From NCBI RefSeq assembly GCF_000241345.1, contig NZ_BAED01000054.1:1-64000 (forward strand): a stretch of DNA of 64,000 bases. Direction: 5' to 3'. Source of the stretch: Gordonia amarae NBRC 15530. Lineage in GTDB: Bacteria > Actinomycetota > Actinomycetes > Mycobacteriales > Mycobacteriaceae. The notes under the pieces are model-generated. The model ran no database searches and was not told the DNA's origin. It worked only from the letters and a program-made list of their open reading frames with translations. A program made the translations under genes and the position numbers. Shown here piece by piece: positions 36,935-45,362 of the stretch (position 1 is its first letter; every line of letters starts with the position of its first letter).

Positions 36935-37722
36935 TGCCGTGCCTCCTGCAGCCCGATGATGATCTCGGAGATCTGCCGCGGATCCAGGCCGCGGTGTTCG
37001 CCGACGATCCGGCCGTCGGCGAGCATCAGGATCCGGTCGGCGTAGGACGCGGCGAGCGGGTCATGGGTGACCATCGCGATGCCCTGCCCGTATTCGCGGA
37101 CCGCGGTGGTCAGCAGTGCCAGTACCTCGCGGGCGGTGCGGGTGTCGAGGGCGCCGGTCGGTTCGTCGGCGAGGATGATCGACGGTCGGCTCGCCAGCGC
37201 CCGCACGATCGCGACGCGCTGCTGCTGCCCGCCGGACAGTTCGGCCGGCAGGTGGTCGAGGCGGTCGCGCAGGCCGAGCACCCCCACCAGATGGGCGATC
37301 CAGGCCCGCTGTTCGGGTGTGATCGGGCCACCGGACAGGACGAACGGCAGTGTGATGTTCTCCTCGGCCGTCAGCGTCGGGATGAGGTTGAACGACTGGA
37401 AGATGAAGCCGATGTGCTTGCGGCGCACCAGGGTACGTGCGGTGTCGTCGAGAGTGCCGATCGGGTCGCCGGCCAGCCAGATCTGTCCGCCGGTGATCTC
37501 GTCGAGTCCGGCGATCACGTTCATCAGAGTGGACTTGCCCGATCCGGACGGGCCCATGATGGCGGTGAACTCCTGTCGGTGCAGGTCGACCGACACGTCG
37601 CGCAGTGCGTGCACCGGGTTGGCCGGATCACCGTAGGTCCGGGAAACGTTCCGCAGGACGACCGCCGGGGCGGGCCGCTGGGTATGGCGGATGGGTGGTC
37701 CGGGGTGCGCGTGAATCATCAT
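36931..37722 (-). CDS. ABC transporter ATP-binding protein (MacB/LolD type)
   Basis: A 263-residue ATPase with Walker A GPSGSGKST, Q-loop FIFQSFNLIPTL, signature LSGGQQQRVAIVRAL, Walker B ILADEPTGALD and the switch His in MVTHDPLAA. The sequence is typical of ATPases paired with FtsX-like permeases. It overlaps the permease by four bases. The 132-base gap upstream, after the response-regulator gene, has several small inverted repeats and may hold its promoter, which I could not fix. Confidence 0.93.
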   Translation of the reverse strand: MMIHAHPGPPIRHTQRPAPAVVLRNVSRTYGDPANPVHALRDVSVDLHRQEFTAIMGPSGSGKSTLMNVIAGLDEITGGQIWLAGDPIGTLDDTARTLVRRKHIGFIFQSFNLIPTLTAEENITLPFVLSGGPITPEQRAWIAHLVGVLGLRDRLDHLPAELSGGQQQRVAIVRALASRPSIILADEPTGALDTRTAREVLALLTTAVREYGQGIAMVTHDPLAASYADRILMLADGRIVGEHRGLDPRQISEIIIGLQEARQ

Positions 37723-37840
37723 GCCGACAACGCTATTTCGGATCCGGGGCGGCTACATCGGCCCCGATGACCATATCCGGTACCCGGCCGGGATGACCGG
37801 TATACATCTCTGGATGTACGACGGTGTCCCGGTTGGGCTC

Positions 37841-37858
37841 CTGACCCGCGATGGTCAG
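37841..37858 (-). terminator. Small hairpin at the response-regulator stop codon
   Basis: CTGACC (37841-37846) and GGTCAG (37853-37858) form a 6-bp stem that overlaps the TGA of the response regulator. It is weak and without a T-run; a partial terminator before the ABC genes is possible. Confidence 0.3.
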
Positions 37859-38496
37859 ACGAGATGGTGGTCGTAGGCGTAGACGACGAGCTGAACCCGG
37901 TCGCGCAGTGCGAGTTTGGTGAGGATCCGGGAGATGTGGGTTTTGACCGTGGCCTCCGACAGTACCTCGGCGTCGGCGATCTCGGCGTTGGACAGTCCGC
38001 GGGCGGCGCGCACCAGGATCTCCCGTTCACGGGGCGTGAGGGTCTCGTATTCGGGGCCGGGATCACCTGCACGAGCGCGGTGCCGTTCGAACAGATGCTG
38101 AGTGGCGGAGGCGGCCACCACCTGATTACCGGCGGCCACGGCACGGACGGAGGCGAGCAGAAAGTCGGGCTGGGCGTCCTTGAGGAGGAAGCCGCTCGCC
38201 CCGGCGTCGATGGCCGATGCCACCGCCTCGTCCTCGTCGAAGGTCGTGAGCACCAGGACTTTCGGAGCTTCGTCGCCGAGCCCGGACACCAGATCCCTGG
38301 TGGCGGTGATGCCGTCGATGCCGGGCATCCGCACATCCATCAGCACCACATCGGGCCGCACTGTGCGTATGCGTTCGGTCAGCCCGATCGCCGACGGCTC
38401 CTGCGCCACGACGCTCATGTCGGGCTGGCTGTCGATGATCATCGCGATGCCGCCGCGGAACAGCGGCTGGTCGTCGACGAGGCAGACGCGGATCAT
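37855..38496 (-). CDS. NarL/LuxR-family response regulator
   Basis: A 213-residue regulator: receiver domain (CLVDDQPLFRGG, phosphoacceptor in DVVLMDVRMPG, Lys in FLLKDAQPD) and LuxR-type HTH (LTPREREILVRAARGLSNAE to TVKTHISRILTKL). The ATG at 38496 is preceded by AAAGGA and overlaps the TGA of the kinase (ATGA). It probably regulates the downstream ABC exporter. Confidence 0.93.
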   Translation of the reverse strand: MIRVCLVDDQPLFRGGIAMIIDSQPDMSVVAQEPSAIGLTERIRTVRPDVVLMDVRMPGIDGITATRDLVSGLGDEAPKVLVLTTFDEDEAVASAIDAGASGFLLKDAQPDFLLASVRAVAAGNQVVAASATQHLFERHRARAGDPGPEYETLTPREREILVRAARGLSNAEIADAEVLSEATVKTHISRILTKLALRDRVQLVVYAYDHHLV

Positions 38497-39656
38497 GCGG
38501 AAGTCCTTTCGGGGACGGTCAATTCGGTGACCCACAGCGCACCGTCCGGTGCCGCGGTGAGGGTGCCGCCCACGCGCTGAGCGCGCTCGGTCATGCCGAC
38601 GATGCCATGTCCGGCTCCGCCCGGTGCGAGCGGATCGGCGGCGACGGTGTTGCGGACGGTGAGCGTGTAGCGACCGTCGCAGTGGTGTTCGGCGATGCTG
38701 ACCGGCTGGTGCAGGTCACCGTATTTGAGTGCGTTGGTGAGTGATTCGGTGAGGATACGGAACGCGGAATCGGCGATCTCTGGGGCGATGTGCCCGGGTG
38801 ATCCGGTGAGGTCGGTGATGGTCATGCCTGCCGCCCGCATGCGTTCGATGAGGCGCCGGCGAGCGGTGGCCGTCACCTCGACGGGTCTGTCGTCCCGACG
38901 CAGTTCCTCAAGGAGCCCCCGGACATCGCGCAGCGCCTCACGGGCGGTGTCGGCGATGACGCCGAGGGCGTCGTGTGCCGCGCCGGGGTCGGTGGCCATC
39001 GCGTACCGGGCGCCCTCGGCCTGGGCGACGACGACGGCCAGCGAATGCGCCACCACGTCGTGCATGTCGCGGGCCAGCCGGGTGCGTTCGGTCTGCTCGG
39101 CGTACAGGTCGAGGAGCCGTTTGCGTTCGAGTTCGGCGATGGTCTCGGCGACGCGGGCCTGTTCCACGGAATGCCGCTGGTGGCGGATGAAACCGGTCGC
39201 CCAGCCACCGCCGACGACGACCGCGCAGCCCAGCACGCCGATCAGGTGCCCGGCGGCCCTGTCGGCCAGCCCGTCATCGAGGCCGTAGACGAACGGGAAC
39301 AGGATCCCGGCCAGTATCGATCCGGCGACGGCCACGGCCAGGGACCCGAAACGCACCCGCCGGTCGGGGTGGTCGCCGACCGTGTAGAAGAGGATCGCGT
39401 AGGCGGCGCACGGAAGCACCGCGATCCGCAGGTCGATCGACTGCACGGCCGCCGAGGCCAGTGCGCACACCATCATGGTCGACGGTGCGATCCGGCGGCA
39501 GGCCAGCGCCACCGTCACCAGTATCGCGGCCACCACCGACGAGGTGCCCTCGAACGCGTGGATGGGGATGGCGACCAGACCGAAGAGGGCGGCCACCACG
39601 ATGTCGAAGGTGATGCTCCGCCGGGTGAGGCCGGGCGGTGCCAGGGGGTCGCGCAT
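38493..39656 (-). CDS. NarL-type sensor histidine kinase
   Basis: A 387-residue kinase with a membrane-embedded N-terminal half (about six hydrophobic segments), a coiled segment, the HisKA_3 phosphoacceptor region ARDMHDVVAHSLAVV, and an HATPase_c domain (RILTESLTNALKYG, GAGHGIVGMTERAQRVGG). It pairs with the response regulator through a four-base overlap. No separate outside sensor domain is visible, so it may sense a signal in the membrane, as kinases controlling peptide-export ABC systems do. Confidence 0.91.
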   Translation of the reverse strand: MRDPLAPPGLTRRSITFDIVVAALFGLVAIPIHAFEGTSSVVAAILVTVALACRRIAPSTMMVCALASAAVQSIDLRIAVLPCAAYAILFYTVGDHPDRRVRFGSLAVAVAGSILAGILFPFVYGLDDGLADRAAGHLIGVLGCAVVVGGGWATGFIRHQRHSVEQARVAETIAELERKRLLDLYAEQTERTRLARDMHDVVAHSLAVVVAQAEGARYAMATDPGAAHDALGVIADTAREALRDVRGLLEELRRDDRPVEVTATARRRLIERMRAAGMTITDLTGSPGHIAPEIADSAFRILTESLTNALKYGDLHQPVSIAEHHCDGRYTLTVRNTVAADPLAPGGAGHGIVGMTERAQRVGGTLTAAPDGALWVTELTVPERTSA

Positions 39657-39702
39657 GACTACACCGTGCCAGGTGACGGTCCCGCGAGGTGGTGGACACG
39701 GC

Positions 39703-39725
39703 ACCGGCGCGGGATATGCGCCGGT
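39703..39725 (-). terminator. Terminator-like hairpin after the efflux gene
   Basis: ACCGGCGC (39703-39710) and GCGCCGGT (39718-39725) form a perfect 8-bp GC-rich stem with a 7-base loop, between the stop of the efflux gene and the start of the sensor kinase, both on the minus strand. Confidence 0.6.
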
Positions 39726-39762
39726 CCCACCCATCTGTCCTGCGTCAAGCTCTTGGCGCGTT

Positions 39763-40743
39763 TTACCTGTTCACAGCGTTGGGGAGGAGTCGCGGGATGA
39801 TGCGGATGTAGGCCACCATTCCGATGATTTCTACGAGGGTTTGGGTCACGACGACAGCGGCGGCGAGTTCGTAGCCGGCGGGCAGTGCGAGAGCGAGGGG
39901 GAGAACGACGAGTGAGTTGCGGGTGGCGCCGGAGAAGGTGATGGCGCGGCTGGCCGGAACGTCGAGCCGGAACAGGCGGCTGAGGAGTGTGCCGGCGAAC
40001 GCCATGATGATCAGGAACGCCACGTAGAACGGGATGACCGAGGCGACGTCGGTGAGGTTGTTGTCGAGTTTCGGGATCTGGGAGGCGACCACGACGGCGA
40101 GTACGGCGACCATCAGCGGCACCATCAGGGTGCTGGCGCCTGCGGCGACTAGGCGGCCGCTGCGGGCGCGGGCGGCCCAGGCTTGGGTGAGCCAGGCCAG
40201 GGTGAGTGGGATGACGATAAGGATGAGGAAGGCGTGCAGGAACGGTCCGACCTCGACGATGTCGGCGAGGTCGGAACCCATGAACAGCACGAGAAACACT
40301 GGCAGTAGCGCCATTTGAAGAATCAGCAGCAACGGTGTGGATGCCAGCAGGCGTTCACTGTTGCCGCCGGCGATGCCGGAGAACACGATGACGTAGTCCA
40401 CGCAGGGCGTGAGCAGCACCAGCAGCACCCCGACCCGGATCGTCTGGTCAGCGGGCAGCAGCAGGAACACGGCGGCGACGACGATCGGGACGATGACGAA
40501 GTTGATCACCAACGCCGCGCCCACGAACCGGCCATCTTTGAGCGAGCGCAGTAGATCGGCGGCCGGTACTTGCAGGAAGGTGACGTACAGCAACCCGGCC
40601 AGGGCCGGGTTGATGGCGTGCTCGAGTGAGCTGCCGCTACCGGGTGCGGCGAAGCCGACAACACCACCAACGACCATCGCCGCCAGATAGATTGGGACTT
40701 GCCGGTGTTCCATCCAGGCGACGAGTCTTACAGGTCTGGCCAC
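39763..40743 (-). CDS. ACR3/SBF-family arsenite-type efflux permease
   Basis: A 326-residue membrane protein of the bile-acid:sodium symporter / ACR3 superfamily with about ten hydrophobic segments. Family-like features include the TPCVDYVIVFSGIAGGNSE region, where ACR3 proteins have their conserved Cys, and SGATRNSLVVLPLALALP. It probably exports arsenite or antimonite. The GTG at 40743 follows AAGGAGGG; the longer form to 40797 reads through the intergenic hairpin. It lies just after a MerR-type gene, supporting metalloid control. Base use is less GC-biased than neighbours, which may point to transfer. Confidence 0.85.
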   Translation of the reverse strand: MARPVRLVAWMEHRQVPIYLAAMVVGGVVGFAAPGSGSSLEHAINPALAGLLYVTFLQVPAADLLRSLKDGRFVGAALVINFVIVPIVVAAVFLLLPADQTIRVGVLLVLLTPCVDYVIVFSGIAGGNSERLLASTPLLLILQMALLPVFLVLFMGSDLADIVEVGPFLHAFLILIVIPLTLAWLTQAWAARARSGRLVAAGASTLMVPLMVAVLAVVVASQIPKLDNNLTDVASVIPFYVAFLIIMAFAGTLLSRLFRLDVPASRAITFSGATRNSLVVLPLALALPAGYELAAAVVVTQTLVEIIGMVAYIRIIPRLLPNAVNR

Positions 40744-40769
40744 GAGTGAGGCCCTCCTTGCACGTGGTG

Positions 40770-40795
40770 GTGCCCGCACCATATGGCGCGGGCAC
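40770..40795 (-). repeat. Hairpin between merR-like gene and efflux gene
   Basis: GTGCCCGC (40770-40777) and GCGGGCAC (40788-40795) can form an 8-bp stem with a 10-base loop. It may temper or stabilise the second half of the two-gene message. Confidence 0.45.
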
Positions 40796-40815
40796 AAGCG
40801 AGTTGGTTGGTCGAG

Positions 40816-41613
40816 CTAGTGACCGTTGGCTGGGATGGTTCCGAAGAGGTCGTCGAGCAGTGGTTGAGCTTCTTGGGGTGCGCGCACGTCGAGTGTGATC
40901 TCAGTGGCGCTCACGCCTAAGGTGAAGGTATAGAACGAGCAGCACTGCGACTCGGCGGCAATCAGTCCTGCCAGCGCCGCCGTCGTCGCAGCAGCGGCGG
41001 TGAAGTCGTACCGGACTCCCACCGTCGGTCCCGCGGAGCCCACCTCGCCACGGCTGGTTGCGGTGGACAGGATGTCGTGCCAGTCCTGGACCCGGTCGCC
41101 GAGTTCATCGCGACCCAGTGAGCACGCGATGGCCGGCGCTTCATCGACAACGTCTGCGTCAGCGGCAGTCAGACGGAGATCTCGACGCCCCGCCGGTAGC
41201 GGAGCAGGTGTGTCGATGAGACATCCGCAACCCGGTCTGCACGCGCCCGAGGGCGCTGGCCCGGCGAGACCCGACCTTATCGAGTGCAGTCGTTGGGCGA
41301 AGGCGGTCAGTTCCGCGATCCGCTGCTCGGTGTCAGCTAGCCGTTGATCGATCAATGGTGCCAGCTCGGTGCGCACAGACGCACACGCGCCGGACTGCCA
41401 GACCTGCAACAAGTTTCGGATATCATCGAGTGTCATACCCATTGCTTTTGCGGAGGAGATGAACTCCAGCCGGTCGACCGCGGTGTCGTCGTACATGCGG
41501 TAGCCCGACGGTGTGCGCTCAGCGGTGAGCAGACCGAGGTCTTCATAGAAGCGAAGCGTTGAGGCAGTCATTCCGGAGCGCTGCGCTAACTCCGAGATGC
41601 GATACGAACCCAT
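40816..41613 (-). CDS. MerR-family metal(loid)-responsive regulator with an extra C-terminal domain
   Basis: A 265-residue regulator, about twice the usual MerR length. Residues 4-70 form the winged HTH (YRISELAQRSGMTASTLRFYEDLGLL), followed by the dimer helix. Cysteines occur in SGACASVR, in the cluster CRPGCGC and in QCCSFYTFTL. The last 120 residues (ending DVRAPQEAQPLLDDLFG) form a domain that I know only as an add-on in some actinobacterial metal regulators. Control of the adjacent efflux gene by metalloid binding is likely. The ATG at 41613 is next to the predicted transcription start. Confidence 0.85.
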   Translation of the reverse strand: MGSYRISELAQRSGMTASTLRFYEDLGLLTAERTPSGYRMYDDTAVDRLEFISSAKAMGMTLDDIRNLLQVWQSGACASVRTELAPLIDQRLADTEQRIAELTAFAQRLHSIRSGLAGPAPSGACRPGCGCLIDTPAPLPAGRRDLRLTAADADVVDEAPAIACSLGRDELGDRVQDWHDILSTATSRGEVGSAGPTVGVRYDFTAAAATTAALAGLIAAESQCCSFYTFTLGVSATEITLDVRAPQEAQPLLDDLFGTIPANGH

Positions 41614-41620
41614 GCACTCA

Positions 41621-41651
41621 CGGTAAACCCTCAACTCGACTCGAAGGTCAA
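41621..41651 (-). promoter_or_regulatory. MerR-type promoter/operator with a 19-bp spacer
   Basis: On the minus strand TTGACC (-35; 41646-41651) is separated by 19 bases from TTACCG (-10; 41621-41626). The spacer holds an imperfect dyad, ACCTTC with GAGGGT. The overlong spacer with a dyad is the hallmark of promoters activated by MerR-family proteins through DNA untwisting. Predicted transcription starts at about 41614, one base from the ATG. Confidence 0.75.
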
Positions 41652-41733
41652 GCGCCGCAGCTCACCCTAGCTGCTCCGGCGACCCCTGTGCACGACCCTG
41701 CCAGAAAGTTTGACGCACTAGACCTCCAATGTA

Positions 41734-41749
41734 TCGAAAATATGTTCGA
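41734..41749 (+). promoter_or_regulatory. LexA (SOS) box upstream of dnaE2
   Basis: TCGAAAATATGTTCGA matches the TCGAAC-N4-GTTCGA palindrome except at one base. It abuts a -10 element TACACT (41750-41755), so LexA would shut the promoter directly. Confidence 0.85.
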
Positions 41750-41761
41750 TACACTGGATGG

Positions 41762-44700
41762 GTGGGATGGAACAACGGGCCGCCGACCTGGTCGGAGATG
41801 GAGCGGGTGCTGTCGGGGCGGGCACCCGCTTCCGGTGGCCGGATGGCGCAGACATATGTGCCGGGCGACGGCAACGATTCGCCGGCCTGGTCACGCAAGC
41901 GGGGGGCCTTCGCGGCCGACGACGTCGAGCGGCGGGTGTCGGCGGTGGCCTATGCCGAACTGCACGCGCACAGTGCGTATAGCTTTCTGGACGGGGCGTC
42001 GATGCCGGAGGAGATGGTCGCGCAGGCGCGGGCACTGGACCTGAAGGCCCTCGCTCTGACCGATCACGACGGCTTCTACGGGATCGTCCGGTTCGCCGAG
42101 GCGGCCCGCGAGTATCAGTTGCCGACGGTGTTCGGGGCCGAACTGTCGCTGGAACCCGACGCCACCCGCACCGGTGTCCCCGACCCGCCGGGTGAACACC
42201 TGCTGGTGATCGCGCGCGGCGGGGAAGGGTATCGGCGGCTCTCGCGCACCATCGCCGCGGCCCACATGGCGGGCGGGGAGAAGGGTCTGCTGCGGTACGA
42301 ACCCGACACACTGCCCGATGCCGCGGCCGGGCACTGGCTGATCCTCACCGGGTGTCGTAAGGGCGCGGTGCGCCGGGCGCTGGAGCGGGCGGGGATGCCA
42401 GCTGCACGCGCGGAACTGCACGCGCTGGTCGACCGGTACGGCCGCGACAATGTGGCCGTCGAACTGACCGCATCCGGGCTGCCCGACGACGACGAGCGCA
42501 ACGCCGCCCTCGCGTCGCTCGCCGCGGCCTGTGGGGTGCCGACGGTGGCCACCACCGGGGCGCACTTCGCCGCACCGGACCGGCGGCGGCTGGCGATGGC
42601 GGTGGCGGCGGTCCGCGCCCGCACCGATGTCGACACCATCGAGGGCTGGCTGCCCGGGGTGGGTGGTGCGCACCTGCGCAGCGGCGACGAGATGATGCGC
42701 CTGCTGCCGGGCCATCCCGAGGCCATCGACAACGCGGTGGGTATTGCCGCCGACTGTGCCTTCGAACTCGGTCTCATCGCCCCGCAACTACCGCCCTTCG
42801 ACGTTCCCGAGGGGCACACCGAGATTTCCTGGCTGCGGGAGCTGACGATGCGGCGCGCCCGGCGGCGTTACGGCACCCCGGCCGAACACCCGGCCGCGTA
42901 CCGGCAGATCGAGCATGAACTGGCCGTCATCGCCTCGCTGAACTTTCCCGGGTACTTCCTGGTGGTCGCCGACATCGTCGACTTCTGCAAGGCGAGCGAC
43001 ATCCTGTGCCAGGGCCGGGGGAGCGCCGCCAACTCGGCGGTCTGCTACGCACTGGGCATCACCAATGTGGATCCGGTGGCCAACAAGCTGCTGTTCGAAC
43101 GGTTCCTGTCACCGGCGCGCGACGGTCCCCCCGACATCGACGTCGACATCGAATCCGATCGCCGCGAAGAGGCGATCCAGTACGTGTACCGGCGCTACGG
43201 CCGCGACTACAGCGCCCAGGTGGCCAATGTGATCACCTACCGGGGGAAGTCGGCGATCCGGGACATGGCGCGGGCGTTGGGTTTCGCGCCCGGCCAGCAG
43301 GACGCGTGGAGCCGCAACCCCGACGAGGCGCCGGCACCGGTCACCGGGCTGGCGGGTGAGATCCTCGGCATGCCCCGGCATCTGGGCATCCACTCCGGCG
43401 GCATGGTGATCTGCGACCGGCCCATCGCCGACGTATGTCCCACCGAATGGGCCCGCATGGAGAACCGCAGCGTCCTGCAATGGGACAAAGACGACTGTGC
43501 CGCAATCGGTCTGGTCAAGTTCGACCTGCTCGGCCTCGGGATGCTGTCGGCGCTGCACTACGCCATCGACCTGCTGGCCGAGCACAAAGGTATCAACGTC
43601 GACCTGGCCAGGCTCGACCTGTCCGAACCTGCCGTGTACGAGATGCTGTGCCGCGCAGACTCCGTCGGGGTGTTCCAGGTGGAGTCGCGGGCGCAGATGG
43701 CCACGTTGCCGCGGCTGCGGCCACGCGAGTTCTACGACCTCGTGGTGGAGGTGGCGCTGATCCGTCCCGGCCCCATCCAGGGCGGGTCGGTGCACCCATA
43801 TATCCGGCGGCGCAACGGAAAAGAGAAAGTGGCCTACGAACATCCATCGATGCGTAAGGCTTTGGAGCGGACCCTGGGTGTGCCGCTGTTCCAGGAACAA
43901 CTGATGCAATTGGCCGTCGACGTCGCAGGATTCAACGCCGCCGAGGCCGATCAGCTGCGCCGGGCGATGGGTTCCAAGCGCTCTACCCGGCGCATGGAAG
44001 AACTGCGGGCACGGTTCTACGGCGGCATGCGGAGTCTGCATGGAATCACCGGACCGACCGCCGACCGCATCTACGAGAAGATGGCCGCATTCGCCAATTT
44101 CGGTTTCCCGGAAAGTCATTCGCAGAGCTTCGCCTCGCTGGTGTTCTATTCGGCGTGGTTCAAACTGCATCATCCGGCGGCCTTCTGCGCCGCCCTGCTG
44201 CGCGCTCAGCCGATGGGTTTCTACTCGCCGCAGTCGCTGGTCGCTGACGCCCGGCGGCACGGGGTGCTGGTGCACCGGCCGCATGTCAACGCGTCCCTGC
44301 CGTGGGCGACGCTGGAGAACGCGGGCACGCAGGTGCGGCTCGGCCTGGCCGCGGTGCGCGGTGTGGGAGACGAGGTGGCGCAGCGGATCGTCGACGAACG
44401 GGGCCGGGGCGGTGACTATACAGACCTCGAAGATCTGTCTCGCCGTGCCGCATTGGATATTCGACATCTTGAAGGTCTGGCGGGCGCGGGTGCTTTCGAT
44501 TGTTTCGGGCTCAGCAGGCGTCAGGCGCTCTGGCAGGCGGGTACTGCTGCGGCGGCCCGGGCCGATCATCTACGGTTGGAGGCGTCGGTGCCGGCGCCGG
44601 TGCTTCCGGGTCTGTCGGAGGTCGAACTCGCCGCCACCGACGCGTGGGCCACCGGGATCACCCCGCACCTGTACCCGACGCGGTTCCTGCGGCCGCGTCT

Positions 44701-45025
44701 GGAGGCGATGGGCGTGATCCCCGCCGACCGGCTGCTGTCGGTGGCGGACGGCGCGCGGGTGCTGGTCGGCGGTGCGGTGACGCATCGTCAGCGGCCCGCG
44801 ACGGCGTCGGGGGTAACCTTCATCAATCTCGAAGACGAGACGGGGATGGTCAACGTGGTGTGTTCGGTGGGCCTGTGGTCGCGGTACCGCGATCTGGCAC
44901 ACTCGGCACCCGCGCTGCTGGTACGGGGAAAGGTGCAGAACGCGGAAGGGGCCGTGACCGTGGTCGCGGACCGGCTGCAGCGGATGGACCTTCGGGTGGG
45001 GACCCGTTCCCGAGACTGGCAGTGA
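41762..45025 (+). CDS. dnaE2: Error-prone DNA polymerase DnaE2
   Basis: A 1,087-residue C-family polymerase that copies damaged DNA with ImuA' and ImuB. PHP domain near the N-terminus (AELHAHSAYSFLDG, ALTDHDGFYG); polymerase core with the catalytic acidic triplet region DGPPDIDVDIESDRREE and the GRGSAANSAVCYALG loop; later HhH and OB-fold regions. The GTG at 41762 is six bases after the -10, giving a leaderless message, and the product then opens VGWNNGPPTWSEMERVL, as in mycobacterial DnaE2. The ATG at 41729 is rejected because it precedes the LexA box. Lying 6.3 kb from imuB, all three mutasome parts are in one region. Confidence 0.96.
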   Translation: MGWNNGPPTWSEMERVLSGRAPASGGRMAQTYVPGDGNDSPAWSRKRGAFAADDVERRVSAVAYAELHAHSAYSFLDGASMPEEMVAQARALDLKALALTDHDGFYGIVRFAEAAREYQLPTVFGAELSLEPDATRTGVPDPPGEHLLVIARGGEGYRRLSRTIAAAHMAGGEKGLLRYEPDTLPDAAAGHWLILTGCRKGAVRRALERAGMPAARAELHALVDRYGRDNVAVELTASGLPDDDERNAALASLAAACGVPTVATTGAHFAAPDRRRLAMAVAAVRARTDVDTIEGWLPGVGGAHLRSGDEMMRLLPGHPEAIDNAVGIAADCAFELGLIAPQLPPFDVPEGHTEISWLRELTMRRARRRYGTPAEHPAAYRQIEHELAVIASLNFPGYFLVVADIVDFCKASDILCQGRGSAANSAVCYALGITNVDPVANKLLFERFLSPARDGPPDIDVDIESDRREEAIQYVYRRYGRDYSAQVANVITYRGKSAIRDMARALGFAPGQQDAWSRNPDEAPAPVTGLAGEILGMPRHLGIHSGGMVICDRPIADVCPTEWARMENRSVLQWDKDDCAAIGLVKFDLLGLGMLSALHYAIDLLAEHKGINVDLARLDLSEPAVYEMLCRADSVGVFQVESRAQMATLPRLRPREFYDLVVEVALIRPGPIQGGSVHPYIRRRNGKEKVAYEHPSMRKALERTLGVPLFQEQLMQLAVDVAGFNAAEADQLRRAMGSKRSTRRMEELRARFYGGMRSLHGITGPTADRIYEKMAAFANFGFPESHSQSFASLVFYSAWFKLHHPAAFCAALLRAQPMGFYSPQSLVADARRHGVLVHRPHVNASLPWATLENAGTQVRLGLAAVRGVGDEVAQRIVDERGRGGDYTDLEDLSRRAALDIRHLEGLAGAGAFDCFGLSRRQALWQAGTAAAARADHLRLEASVPAPVLPGLSEVELAATDAWATGITPHLYPTRFLRPRLEAMGVIPADRLLSVADGARVLVGGAVTHRQRPATASGVTFINLEDETGMVNVVCSVGLWSRYRDLAHSAPALLVRGKVQNAEGAVTVVADRLQRMDLRVGTRSRDWQ

Positions 45026-45108
45026 CACAGACTGGCAGTGAGGCCGGCGGCACCGGCACCGACCGGTGCCCGCCCAGAGGAAACACGAAAACGACGATCG
45101 GGGAAGTG

Positions 45109-45336
45109 ATGTCGCAGACCGTTGTGGTCACAGTGAAACCGAACAGCAGCAAGGGTCCGTTGGTGGAGGCCGACGAGGAGGGTGCGATCACGATCTTCGT
45201 GCGCGAACCCGCCACCGAGGGCAAGGCCAACAAGGCCGTGGGTGAACTACTCGCCAAACACCTCGGTGTGCCGAAGAGCAAGGTGGCGCTGATCGGGGGA
45301 GCAACCGCGCGCACCAAGCGGTTCCGGGTCGACTGA
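45109..45336 (+). CDS. DUF167/YggU-family small protein
   Basis: A 75-residue protein of the YggU family (VVVTVKPNSSKGP, FVREPATEGKANKAVGELLA, GATARTKRFRV). The fold is conserved across bacteria and archaea but its function is not established. GGGGAAG lies directly before a GTG-ATG pair; the ATG is chosen. It follows dnaE2 by 83 bases and may be on the same transcript. Confidence 0.88.
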   Translation: MSQTVVVTVKPNSSKGPLVEADEEGAITIFVREPATEGKANKAVGELLAKHLGVPKSKVALIGGATARTKRFRVD

Positions 45337-45339
45337 GCA

Positions 45340-45358
45340 GGGCCGGCTGAACCGGCCC
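45340..45358. terminator. Hairpin between convergent genes
   Basis: GGGCCGG (45340-45346) and CCGGCCC (45352-45358) form a 7-bp GC stem with a 5-base loop, between the DUF167 gene and the convergent LuxR-type regulator. Confidence 0.6.
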
Positions 45359-45362
45359 CGAA

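Noticed and set aside
41729..41761. Upstream ATG as start of dnaE2
   Set aside because: It lies before the LexA box and -10, so it would not be transcribed; GTG 41762 gives the N-terminus known from mycobacterial DnaE2.
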